A program made the translations under genes and the position numbers. The notes below the pieces were generated by a model. It made no database searches, was not told the origin of the DNA, and saw only the letters and a program-made list of their open reading frames with translations. A stretch of DNA of 64,000 nucleotides from Polyangium sp. 15x6 (GTDB taxonomy: Bacteria; Myxococcota_A; Polyangia; Polyangiales; Polyangiaceae). How positions within the stretch are numbered: position 1 is the stretch's first letter; each line of letters begins with the position of its first letter. Positions 34,960 through 43,427 of this stretch are shown piece by piece. The stretch is from assembly GCF_029960785.1 (NCBI RefSeq), contig NZ_JASBQE010000002.1, forward strand, positions 248,001 to 312,000, given 5' to 3'.

Positions 34960-35877
34960 TCACCGGATGATGAGCTCTTGAATCCGTCCGCGCCCCGCGG
35001 CCTTGCAGTTGATGGCGCGCGACGCCCCCACGGCGGCGAGCTCGAAGCCGTCCCCGTAGAGCGAATACACCTCGGGCGCGGACGAATTCGACAGGAGCAC
35101 GCGCACGCCGCGCTCCTTGAGGTCGCGCGCCACGTCGCGGAGCCTCTGCTGCTCGCGCATCCCGAACCCGCCGCTCGTGTAGGACGTGAAGCTCGACGAC
35201 GCCGACAGCGGCACGTAGGGCGGATCGAAATACACGAAATCCCCCGGCCGCGCCCGCGCGGCGACGTCCTCGAACGAGGCGACGCGGATCGAGGCGTGCT
35301 TCAGGGCCCGCGAGCAGGCGCGCAGGTTCTCCGCGTCGCAGATCGTGGGGTTCTGGTAATCGCCGAACGGCACGTTGTACTGGTTTTGCCGGTTCACCCG
35401 GTAGAGCCCGTTGAACCCCGTGCGGTTCAGGTAAATGAACCAGGCGGCCACCTCCACGTCGGTCTTCGTGTCGATGTCGCTCGAGCGCATCTTCATGAAG
35501 AAATCGCGATCGTGGGGATAGGACGCGAGCAGATCGATGACGTCCTCGACGGCGTCGCGCACGCCGATGTACGTGCGCACGAGCCGCTCGTTCGTATCGC
35601 TGAGCTCGGCGCGCTCGGGCATGAGGTGGAAGAAGAGCGCGCCGCCCCCGACGAAGGGCTCGTGGTACGTATTGAAGCGCGACGGAATGCGCGGATCGAG
35701 CTCGTGGAGGAGCTGCCGTTTTCCGCCCACCCACTTGATGAAGGGTTTCGCCGTCCCCGGCTCGATTTCACGAATGTCCGGACGCGGCTTTCCACGGGCC
35801 TTGAGGGGCCCGGGACGGACGGACGGAAGGGGAACTGCGGCCGGGGTGGGGAGCGTTCGAATCGCGCGCTCGAGCAT
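34960..35877 (-). CDS. DNA adenine methylase, Dam/D12 class
   Basis: The 305-residue enzyme has the Dam-family order: FIKWVGGKRQLL near the N-terminus, SAM-binding YHEPFVGGGALFFH, FIYLNRTGFNGLYRVN and the catalytic FDPPYVPL (DPPY) near residue 216. It should transfer a methyl group to adenine N6, typically in GATC, although specificity cannot be proved here. No restriction endonuclease is adjacent, so it looks like an orphan methylase. I chose ATG 35877; a TTG at 35919 would add 14 residues. A TGTAAT -10 (35898-35893, minus strand) lies 15 nt upstream. Confidence 0.9.
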   Translation of the reverse strand: MLERAIRTLPTPAAVPLPSVRPGPLKARGKPRPDIREIEPGTAKPFIKWVGGKRQLLHELDPRIPSRFNTYHEPFVGGGALFFHLMPERAELSDTNERLVRTYIGVRDAVEDVIDLLASYPHDRDFFMKMRSSDIDTKTDVEVAAWFIYLNRTGFNGLYRVNRQNQYNVPFGDYQNPTICDAENLRACSRALKHASIRVASFEDVAARARPGDFVYFDPPYVPLSASSSFTSYTSGGFGMREQQRLRDVARDLKERGVRVLLSNSSAPEVYSLYGDGFELAAVGASRAINCKAAGRGRIQELIIR

Positions 35878-35937
35878 GTGGATACCCCAGCAATTACAAT
35901 GGGGGATCGAGCTCGGCAAAACTTTCGATCGAAGAAG

Positions 35938-35996
35938 TTCCGGACAGATTCTATCGCTGAAAACTTGTCCGGAATTCGCCTGCTGAAAACTTGTCC
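35938..35996. mobile_element. Possible insertion-sequence end remnant
   Basis: GCTGAAAACTTGTCC occurs twice (35956-35970 and 35982-35996, 26 bp apart), and TTCCGGACA/TGTCCGGAA form perfect 9-bp inverted arms (35938-35946, 35966-35974). The local base composition is AT-richer than the surroundings. Multiple terminal direct repeats are typical of IS21-family ends. No transposase gene adjoins it. Confidence 0.4.
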
Positions 35997-36023
35997 CTGA
36001 ACAGTTGATCGGGCATCACGGGT

Positions 36024-36650
36024 TCAGGGCTTCGGAATGCGCAGCGTCTTCGATATCATCGCGCTCCCGCTCACCACGAACAGCAAAACGATCGGATGCA
36101 GCTCCCACGGCCCGAGCTCGATCGCCCCGCCCGGCAGCGCCGCGCCGATGCGCCCGTTCGCCGCGAGCGCGCCGAAGAGCGCCACGAGCACGAGGCTCGT
36201 CGGGATCGGCGTCCCCTCGTAATACTTCACCTTCCCGCCCTCGTCGGCGAGCTGGCTCGCCGTCGCGTTGTACCGCGCGAGCCGGCTGATGCCGCAGGCC
36301 ACGAAATACACGAGCGCGATCGCGTCCCAGCCCCCGCGCATCCCGAGCCCGAACGCGAGCGCGGCCGGGGCCACGCCGAACGAGACGAGATCCGCGAGCG
36401 AGTCGAGCTCTTGCCCGAGCATCGACACCTCGCGCCGCGCCCGCGCCACACGCCCGTCGAGGAAATCGCAGAACAGCGCGACCGGGAGCAGGCCGAACGC
36501 GAGCCGGAGGAACGTCACGTCGCCCGAGGCCACGTACTTCATCGTCGCCAGCATCGACCCGGTGCCGGCGAATCCATTGCCGAGGGTCAAGAAATCCGCG
36601 ACCTGAAAGTCACGGATCATCGAGAAGCGGCGGCGTCGGGGCTTCTTCAT
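36024..36650 (-). CDS. pssA: CDP-diacylglycerol-serine O-phosphatidyltransferase
   Basis: The 208-residue integral membrane protein carries the full CDP-alcohol phosphotransferase signature D-G-x2-A-R-x8-G-x3-D-x3-D, seen as DGRVAR, then G and the two Asp residues of ELDSLAD. Several hydrophobic helices follow. It should make phosphatidylserine for membrane phospholipid synthesis. The basic N-terminus (MKKPRRRRF) suits the cytosolic end of such enzymes. An in-frame ATG at 36668 would add six residues. The partner decarboxylase gene psd is not visible here. Confidence 0.87.
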   Translation of the reverse strand: MKKPRRRRFSMIRDFQVADFLTLGNGFAGTGSMLATMKYVASGDVTFLRLAFGLLPVALFCDFLDGRVARARREVSMLGQELDSLADLVSFGVAPAALAFGLGMRGGWDAIALVYFVACGISRLARYNATASQLADEGGKVKYYEGTPIPTSLVLVALFGALAANGRIGAALPGGAIELGPWELHPIVLLFVVSGSAMISKTLRIPKP

Positions 36651-36796
36651 GGCAGCGCTGGCATCCATGGCACAATGTGGGCACGCGGCCAAGATCCACA
36701 GCACGGCCGCCCCTCGACGCCTTGACATCCCGCGCGGTTCCATCGGACCCTCGACGCCCTGGACGACGCCCGCCCGTCGAGGCGTTCCCGCTCGCC

Positions 36797-38008
36797 ATGG
36801 CCCCCAAAACCCCGCGCCTGCTCCCCCGCCTCGCCCCACTCCTCGCCCTCCTCCTCGCCGCCGCGTGCGACCCGCCCAAGCACGAACCCGCCGCCTCCGC
36901 GGCCCCGTCCGCCTCCGCATCCACGCGCGCCTCCGCCCCCGCCTCCGCATCCGCCGTCGTCCCTGCCTCCGCCCCCGTCGCTCCTGCGTACGGCCCCTTC
37001 GGTGAGCTCGTACGCTCCCTCTCCGAGCCGGGGGGCGACTTCATCTCGGACAACCTCATCTCGAACGAGACGTCGTATCTCCAGACCGCCGACGCGCTCG
37101 CGGCGCGGCCCGCGGGGGGCGTCTACATCGGCGTCGGGCCCGAGCAGAATTTTACGTATCTCGCGCTCACCCGCCCGCGCCTCGCGTTCATCGTCGACAT
37201 CCGCCGCGACAACCTCCTCCAGCACCTTTATTATCGATTTCTCTTCGAGGAGGCCGAGAGCCGCTCCCATTTCCTCGCGCTGCTCGTCGGCCGGCCCTAC
37301 GACGCAGCCACGGCCCCGCCCGCGAACGCCGACGTCGACGCCGTCCTGAAGCACGCCGAGGCGAAGGCCCCCGATCCGAAGCTCTTCGCCACGACCGTCG
37401 ATCGGGCCATGAAGCGCATGCAGGAGGTCTACGGCGTCACGCTCACGGACAAGGACAAGCGCTCGCTCGCGCAGATGACGCAGGTGTTCTTCGACAAACA
37501 GCTCGACCTCCGGTTCGAGCTCAAAGAAAACTCCGGTCGCAAATACCCCTCGCTACGCGAGCTCCTCGGCGCGGCAGATCCTGCGGGCAAGAAGCGCGGA
37601 TTCCTCGCGACGGACGAGGCCTTCCGGTTCGTCCAGGCGATGGAGCGCGAGGGCCGCGTCGTCCCCGTCGTCGGCGATTTCACAGGCGACGGCGCATTCC
37701 CCGCCATCGCCGCATTCCTCCAGAAAAACGATCTCCGCGTGAGCACGTTTTACGTATCGAACGTCGAGCAATACCTGCTCGAACCGCCGACCTGGACCAA
37801 ATGGATCCGCAACGTCGCCGCGCTCCCGCGCACGGACGACGCGCTCTTCCTGCGGTGCTACCTCGACCAGGGCAAGAAGCACCCGAAGCAGATGGAAGGC
37901 CACCGCACGGCCACCGTCCTCGCGAAGATCGCCGATTTCGTCACGCGCGAGGAGAAGACCCCCACGCGATCGTGGTTCAAGATCGCAACCGAGGGCAACC
38001 TCGACTGA
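36797..38008 (+). CDS. Lipoprotein of the LIC_10091-like family
   Basis: The 403-residue protein has a lipoprotein signal (LLLAAAC at Cys24), then an Ala/Ser/Pro-rich linker (25-62). A large globular domain follows, with GGVYIGVGPEQNFTYLALTRPRLAFIVDIR as a Rossmann-like beta-alpha unit. Later come VPVVGDFTGDGAF and VSTFYVSNVEQYLLEP. I recall this pattern from the LIC_10091 family, which has a methyltransferase-like fold and unknown function. It overlaps no other gene and is divergent from pssA by about 146 bp. Export to the envelope is expected, which is odd for a SAM-type fold. Confidence 0.75.
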   Translation: MAPKTPRLLPRLAPLLALLLAAACDPPKHEPAASAAPSASASTRASAPASASAVVPASAPVAPAYGPFGELVRSLSEPGGDFISDNLISNETSYLQTADALAARPAGGVYIGVGPEQNFTYLALTRPRLAFIVDIRRDNLLQHLYYRFLFEEAESRSHFLALLVGRPYDAATAPPANADVDAVLKHAEAKAPDPKLFATTVDRAMKRMQEVYGVTLTDKDKRSLAQMTQVFFDKQLDLRFELKENSGRKYPSLRELLGAADPAGKKRGFLATDEAFRFVQAMEREGRVVPVVGDFTGDGAFPAIAAFLQKNDLRVSTFYVSNVEQYLLEPPTWTKWIRNVAALPRTDDALFLRCYLDQGKKHPKQMEGHRTATVLAKIADFVTREEKTPTRSWFKIATEGNLD

Positions 38009-38032
38009 ATCGGGTCTCATCGCGAGCCGCTG

Positions 38033-38313
38033 CGCCGGGGCGCTGCCCCGGACCCCGCGGGGGCTGTCCGCCCCTCGACCCGGACCAGCGCAAGCGCTGG
38101 ACCTTTTGTGGAAGAACTGCGCGATGCGCAGTTCTTCCAGCAGGCCGGTGGCAAGACCAGGAACGTGCAGGCGGGGTGGTGGTTGGTCTTGGCCTGACCC
38201 GTTCGAGGAACTGCGCATCGCGCAGTTCCTCGACCCCGAGTCCAGCGCTTGCGCTGGTCCGGGTCCAGGGGTGGACAACCCCTGGTCGGGGTCCGGGGTG
38301 AAACCCCGGCGCT
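38033..38313. repeat. Dispersed bipartite palindromic element, copy D (full)
   Basis: It fills the gap between two convergent genes. The left stem is 38110-38122 with 38126-38138 (loop GAT). The right stem is 38204-38216 with 38220-38232 (loop ATC) and reads GAGGAACTGCGC, with a compensating change on the other arm. The centre differs from that of copies B, C and H. Confidence 0.88.
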
Positions 38314-38319
38314 ACGCCA

Positions 38320-40110
38320 TCAACGCCCCAGCGCGAGACCGCTCTTGTTGCGTGGCTCGGCCGCCCCTGCCCACACGCCGCCCGGCGCCCGCACGATTGA
38401 CGGCGCGTCTGCGATTGCGCCCCACGCTTCGAACTCGTGCCCGCGCGCGCCGAGTGCTCGCAACACGTCTTCTGGCACCCCGCCTTCCTCCATGAAAATT
38501 TGATCTGGCAGATGCTGGTGATGCACGCGCGGCGCGCCTACCGCTGCGGTTGCGCCCATTCCGTGATCGAGCACGTTCGTGATCACTGCGAGTGCTGCCG
38601 AGATGATCGTCGGCCCGCCGGCTGCGCCCGTCACGATTCGCACGGCGCCGTCTGGCGCGACCACGATCGTCGGCGTCATCGACGAGAGCATCCGCTTGCC
38701 TGGCGCGACTGCGTTCGCCTCTCCCTGCACGAGGCCGAAGACGTTTGGCTTTCCGGGCTCGGTCGCGAAATCGTCCATCTCGTTGTTCAAGAGAAATCCG
38801 CCGCCTCGCACGACCACGGCTGCGCCGAGTGACGTGTTGATCGTCGTCGTCAGCGCCACGGCTGCGCCGCTTCGATCCACGATCGAGAAATGGGTCGTGT
38901 GTTTTTTCTCGTTCGCGCCTCCGCGCCCGGACCCGACCTCGGATGAAGGCGTCGCGCGGGCCGGATCGATCGACGCGCGCGCCGCCTTGATCGCCTCGGC
39001 CGAGAGGAATTCGCTCGTGGGAATTGGCACGAATGCGGGATCCCCGAGGAAATGGTTTCTCTTTGCGAATGCTCGGCGGGACGTCTCCACCGTCACGTGC
39101 AGCGCCTCGGGCGAAAGAAATCCCATCTTCCCCAGATCGTACCCCTCGAGCACGCCGAGCATGAACGCGAGCACGAGCCCGCCCGACGAGGGCGGCGGCA
39201 TTGCGAAGACCTTGTGCCCGCGATAGGCCATCTCGACCGGCGTCCGCCAAACTGGCCGATATGCCGCGAGATCCTCCGCCGTCACGATCCCCCCGCCCGC
39301 CTTCATTTCCTCGACGAGCAGTTTTGCCGTCTCGCCCTCGTAAAACCCGGGCGCCCCGCGCTCCGCGATACGCGATAGTACCCGCGCGAGATCCGGGTTC
39401 TTCAGGACCGCCCCCACGGCGAGCGGCTTTCCTCCGGGCAAAAACATCGCCGCCGAAACCGGAAACCGCGCGAGATCCTCCGCGCGATCCCGGATGATCT
39501 CGGCGAGCCCCTCGTCCACGACGAACCCCTCCTCGGCGAGCCGGATTGCGGGCGCCAAAAGCTCCTTCCACGGGAGTTTTCCATGCGCACGATGCGCCTC
39601 CCAAAGCCCGGCCACCGCGCCTGGCACCCCGGCGGCGAGGTGACCGACGAGCGACGCGTCCTTTTTCCCGAAGAACATCTCCCGCGTCGCCTTGGCCGGC
39701 GCGGTCTCGCGGAAATCGAGCGCGCGCGCCTCCCCCTTCTCCGGCCGCACGACCATGAATCCCCCGCCGCCGACATTTCCCGCCTGCGGAAATACCACGG
39801 CGAGCGCGAACGCCACGCCCACCGCCGCGTCGACCGCATTCCCGCCCTTCTCGAGGATCGCCACGCCCACACGCGTCGCATCCGCCGCGTCGCTCGTGAC
39901 CATGCCGTCCCGCCCCGACGCGGGCGCGGCCTTCAGATCGAAGCGCCACGTCGCGGGTACGCGCGCGAGCGCGGGCAGCGCGGCGGGCGAAGACGCGGCC
40001 GCCGGCACCTCCGGGGGCTTCGCGCTCTCGCCGCACGAGGCGACGAGGAGCGACGAGACGACGAACGTTGCACGAACGAGGAGCCGGCGCGCGGCAGCGT
40101 GGGCGTTCAC
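38320..40110 (-). CDS. ggt: Gamma-glutamyltransferase, lipoprotein form
   Basis: The 596-residue protein starts at a GTG and has a lipoprotein-type signal (VVSSLLVASC). The rest matches gamma-glutamyltranspeptidase: AILEKGGNAVDAAVGVAFAL, NVGGGGFMVV, and the N-terminal nucleophile Thr405 in TTHFSIVD, where the precursor cleaves itself into two subunits. MLSSMTPTIV and TGAAGGPTI follow. The enzyme breaks gamma-glutamyl bonds of glutathione and related peptides outside the inner membrane. Its last codons lie at the edge of repeat copy D and may derive from it. Confidence 0.94.
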   Translation of the reverse strand: MNAHAAARRLLVRATFVVSSLLVASCGESAKPPEVPAAASSPAALPALARVPATWRFDLKAAPASGRDGMVTSDAADATRVGVAILEKGGNAVDAAVGVAFALAVVFPQAGNVGGGGFMVVRPEKGEARALDFRETAPAKATREMFFGKKDASLVGHLAAGVPGAVAGLWEAHRAHGKLPWKELLAPAIRLAEEGFVVDEGLAEIIRDRAEDLARFPVSAAMFLPGGKPLAVGAVLKNPDLARVLSRIAERGAPGFYEGETAKLLVEEMKAGGGIVTAEDLAAYRPVWRTPVEMAYRGHKVFAMPPPSSGGLVLAFMLGVLEGYDLGKMGFLSPEALHVTVETSRRAFAKRNHFLGDPAFVPIPTSEFLSAEAIKAARASIDPARATPSSEVGSGRGGANEKKHTTHFSIVDRSGAAVALTTTINTSLGAAVVVRGGGFLLNNEMDDFATEPGKPNVFGLVQGEANAVAPGKRMLSSMTPTIVVAPDGAVRIVTGAAGGPTIISAALAVITNVLDHGMGATAAVGAPRVHHQHLPDQIFMEEGGVPEDVLRALGARGHEFEAWGAIADAPSIVRAPGGVWAGAAEPRNKSGLALGR

Positions 40111-40217
40111 GGGCGCTTCATACCACGCGTGACGCGAAGGCTCGCATCCATCGTGAGAACATCTTCATGCCGCCGCGCGACTCGCGTAAGGATGGACGGA
40201 AACCGCGGAGGTCCACC

Positions 40218-41912
40218 ATGCGATCTTTCTTTTCGGCCATCGCCCTCGTCACGCTCACCTGCACCACGCTCCTCGCCGCCTGCGGAGGCAATGAAGGCGA
40301 GAATGGAAGTGGTGGCAACACCGGCAGCGGCAGTGGCGGCAGCGGCGGAAGCGGCGGCAGTGGCGGAAGCGGTGGCGGCGGCAGCGGCGGAAGCGGCGGC
40401 GGCAGCGCCTCGGCCGTCTGCGACCCGCCGAACCAGCTCGCCGACGTCTCCAAACCCGCTGCCGTCGTCGGCACAGGGACGGCCGCGAGCTGCACCGAAG
40501 CGGCGCTCGACGCGGCGCTCGCGAACGGCGGCGTCGTCGTCTTCGATTGCGGCCCCGATCCCGTCACCATCACGCTCGGCACGGCAAAGACGATCAAAGC
40601 CGACACCGTCGTCGACGGCGGCGGCCGGGTCACCTTGAGCGGCGGCAAGAAGACCCGCATTTTCGAGATGGACACGAAAAACTTCGAGGCCACGAGCCCG
40701 ACCCTCACCGTGCAGCGCCTCACGCTCCGGGACGGCAAAGCCTCGGGCACGACCATTCCCCTCGGCACCGACACCGACGGCGGCGGCGGCGCCATCTACC
40801 ACGTCGGCGGCAACGTCAACGTCGTCGACTGCGTTTTTCTGGACAACGAGGCCGCCCTGGAGGGCCCCGACGTCGCGGGCGGCGCCATTTACAGCATCGG
40901 CCTGGGCACGCTCACCGTGAGCGGCAGCCACTTCTCGGGCAACCGCGCCGCGAACGGCGGGGCCATCGGCGCGCTCGGCGCGGCCATCGTCCTCGCGAAC
41001 AGCACGATCGAGGGCAACCAGGCCACGGGCTATGGCGCCAATTACATCGATCCGAATGGCCAGCAGGCCGGACGCGGCGGCAATGGCGGCGCGATCAGCA
41101 TGGATGGCAAGGGCCGCACGCTCTCGCTCTGCGGCGTGATCGTGAAGAACAACCAGGGCCGCGCCTTCGGCGGCGCGCTCTTCCGCACGGGGTACGAAAC
41201 CGAGCCGACGACGATCGATCGCTCGACGTTCGACGGCAACTCCATCGAGGATCACGAAGGCGCCGAGGGAATGTCGAGCAGCGCCGGAGGCCTCTACATC
41301 CAGGGCACGCACGTCACCCTGACCGCGTCGACCATCTCGAACAACCAATCCGAGGGCTTCGCCGGCCTCTGGATCCTCGGCCACGGCGCGACCCCCGCGA
41401 TCGCGGACCTCACGAACGTCACCATCACCGGCAACAAGACCTACCCCCGCGCCGATTTCACCACGCGCGGCATCGGCGGCGGCCTCATCATCGGCGACAA
41501 TACCACCGGCAAGCTGACGAACTGCACGATCGCCGGAAACGCCGCGCAGTTCGCCTCGGGCATCTCCAACGTCACGAAGCTCGAGATCCTCAATACCATC
41601 ATCAGCAACGACGCGGACAACGAGTACACGCCCCTCAATTGCACCGGCAACGCCTACGCCCAGCCGCCCGGCACCGGGCAAAACAACCTCCAGTGGCCGA
41701 ACGGCAAGAAAGACGACATGGATTGCACGCCCGGCATCACCCGCGCCGACCCGCTCCTCGGCGACCTCGCCGACAATGGCGGCCCGACGCGGACGATCGC
41801 TCCGCAGGCCGGGAGCCCGGCGATCGGCGCGGGCGCAGGTTGCCCGGCCACCGATCAGCGGGGCAAACCCCGTAATCCGGCCCAGTGCACGCTCGGCGCG
41901 TACGAACCCTGA
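40218..41912 (+). CDS. Right-handed beta-helix lipoprotein
   Basis: The start is ATG 40218 because GGAGG lies 6 nt upstream. The 564-residue protein has lipobox LLAAC, a Gly/Ser linker of about 40 residues, and then many short repeats of the parallel beta-helix type (SGSHFSGNRAANGG, NSTIEGNQATG, NVTITGNKTY). It ends in a CPATDQRG...CTLGAYEP motif found in bacterial surface proteins (choice-of-anchor Q type). These proteins are often polysaccharide-binding or adhesive. No catalytic residues are evident, so I call it a surface structural protein. Confidence 0.85.
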   Translation: MRSFFSAIALVTLTCTTLLAACGGNEGENGSGGNTGSGSGGSGGSGGSGGSGGGGSGGSGGGSASAVCDPPNQLADVSKPAAVVGTGTAASCTEAALDAALANGGVVVFDCGPDPVTITLGTAKTIKADTVVDGGGRVTLSGGKKTRIFEMDTKNFEATSPTLTVQRLTLRDGKASGTTIPLGTDTDGGGGAIYHVGGNVNVVDCVFLDNEAALEGPDVAGGAIYSIGLGTLTVSGSHFSGNRAANGGAIGALGAAIVLANSTIEGNQATGYGANYIDPNGQQAGRGGNGGAISMDGKGRTLSLCGVIVKNNQGRAFGGALFRTGYETEPTTIDRSTFDGNSIEDHEGAEGMSSSAGGLYIQGTHVTLTASTISNNQSEGFAGLWILGHGATPAIADLTNVTITGNKTYPRADFTTRGIGGGLIIGDNTTGKLTNCTIAGNAAQFASGISNVTKLEILNTIISNDADNEYTPLNCTGNAYAQPPGTGQNNLQWPNGKKDDMDCTPGITRADPLLGDLADNGGPTRTIAPQAGSPAIGAGAGCPATDQRGKPRNPAQCTLGAYEP

Positions 41913-41945
41913 TGCATTGCAATCGGGTCCCGGGACGGCTCGGCA

Positions 41946-43331
41946 TCACGTCATCAGCGTGCCCTGGACCAAAGTGGTCGGGAGCCTGAAGCAGAACCGG
42001 CTCCCCTTCGGCGTGTTGTCCTCGATCCAGCTCGCCCCGCCGTGCGCCTCGACGGCCAGTTTGCAGAACGAGAGCCCGAGCCCCCAACCGCTGCGGCCAT
42101 TGCCTTCGAGCCGCACGTACCGGTCGAAAATGCGTTCGCGCATCTCGACCGGGACCCCGGGGCCCTCGTCGCAGACGGCGACCGTCACCCACGCGGCGTC
42201 CGCGCGCGCCTCGATGCGCACCGTGCTCCTCGTGGGACTGTACCGAAGGGCATTGTCGACGAAGTTATGCAGCGTGCGCCCGAGGAGATCCCGATCGGCC
42301 CGAAGCGCGCCCGCGGGCACGTCACAAGACAGCTCGATGGTCTGCTCGTGTTTCTCGGCGATGGGCAAGACGACGTCACGGATCTCGGCGAGCAACCCAC
42401 AAAGCTCGACATCGGCGTATCGCGGCACGAGCCTGCCGTCCTGGCTCTGGGCGATGTCGAGCACGTTGGCCGCCGTGCGGATGATTCTCTCCGCGGAGGA
42501 GAACACGGCGCTCCAGCGGCGCCGCTCGGCGGGGTTCAGGTCGGCGCTCCGTAGCTGTACTGCCGCCGCGAGCGCGATCGCGGCGGCGGGGCTCTTGAGA
42601 TCGTGCACGACGAGCGCGCTCAGCTCCTCCTTCTGCCGCTGAAGCTCGAGGAGCGCCGCGTGCTCCGCGGCGAGCTCGCGGCTCCTCGCTTCGAGCTCGC
42701 GCGTCCGGTCCTGGACGCGCTTCTCCAGCTCGGCGTAGACCTCGACATTCTCCACCGCCACCGAGGTGCTATCGGCGAGCGCCTGCAGGTGCGCGAGCTC
42801 GCACGGCGTCGCGTGGTGCCGAGACGCCCAGTAATTACCGATCGCGCCGATGGGCGCCTTCGTCCGGATGGGCACCATGCACAGGCTCTGCACGAACGTC
42901 GGCCGATAAGCGTCCACAGGAATGCGGGGATCATCATAGATGTCCTCGACTGCGACGGCCTCGCGGTGGATCATCGCCCAGCCGCTGATGCACGCGGACA
43001 TCGGGAATCGCCGGCCTTTCCAGAGCGGGGCGATGGCGTTCTCCTCCGCGTAGTAGCAGAGGTCGCCGTCGCGCAGGACGAACGTCGCTCCGTCGGCGCC
43101 GGTGAGCTCCCTCGCCGCCTTCCGGACGATCTCCATGATCGTCGGCATATCGCGGGCGAGCGATAAATCCTGGACGATACCGACGAGGGCCCCTGGGTAA
43201 GGGGCGAGGTCCTCCGTCGGAGGACATTCCCCATAGCGCGCGGGCTCTGCCCGACTGCAAATGGCAGCCGTCATCGTCGATTTGATACTGCACGGCCACC
43301 ATGGTGACAAGCTCGCTCCTGGGCACGCCAT
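41946..43331 (-). CDS. GAF-domain sensor histidine kinase
   Basis: The 461-residue protein (442 if ATG 43274 is used) has a GAF sensor domain at about 55-205, with LRDGDLCYYAEENAIAPLW and LCMVPIRTKAPIGAIGNYW. A coiled coil (ELEKRVQDRTRELEARSRELAAEH) links to the phospho-acceptor His243 in VVHDLKSPAAAI. The ATPase boxes are NFVDNALRYS, DEGPGVP and GWGLGLSF. There are no membrane helices, so it senses a cytoplasmic ligand or partner. No response regulator is adjacent, so it is an orphan kinase in this window. Its 3' end is convergent with the beta-helix gene, 33 bp apart. Confidence 0.92.
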   Translation of the reverse strand: MACPGASLSPWWPCSIKSTMTAAICSRAEPARYGECPPTEDLAPYPGALVGIVQDLSLARDMPTIMEIVRKAARELTGADGATFVLRDGDLCYYAEENAIAPLWKGRRFPMSACISGWAMIHREAVAVEDIYDDPRIPVDAYRPTFVQSLCMVPIRTKAPIGAIGNYWASRHHATPCELAHLQALADSTSVAVENVEVYAELEKRVQDRTRELEARSRELAAEHAALLELQRQKEELSALVVHDLKSPAAAIALAAAVQLRSADLNPAERRRWSAVFSSAERIIRTAANVLDIAQSQDGRLVPRYADVELCGLLAEIRDVVLPIAEKHEQTIELSCDVPAGALRADRDLLGRTLHNFVDNALRYSPTRSTVRIEARADAAWVTVAVCDEGPGVPVEMRERIFDRYVRLEGNGRSGWGLGLSFCKLAVEAHGGASWIEDNTPKGSRFCFRLPTTLVQGTLMT

Positions 43332-43427
43332 TCGATTGTGACCCCAACCCGGTCCACCCGCCGCGCGGAGCGCGGTCGCGTGCCACCGGAACGGGCCAAG
43401 CCGCTCGGACGTGGGCGCTCGGTATCC

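Noticed and set aside
41913-41945. Terminator between the beta-helix and histidine kinase genes
   Set aside because: I could not find a convincing stem of useful length in the 33-bp gap.
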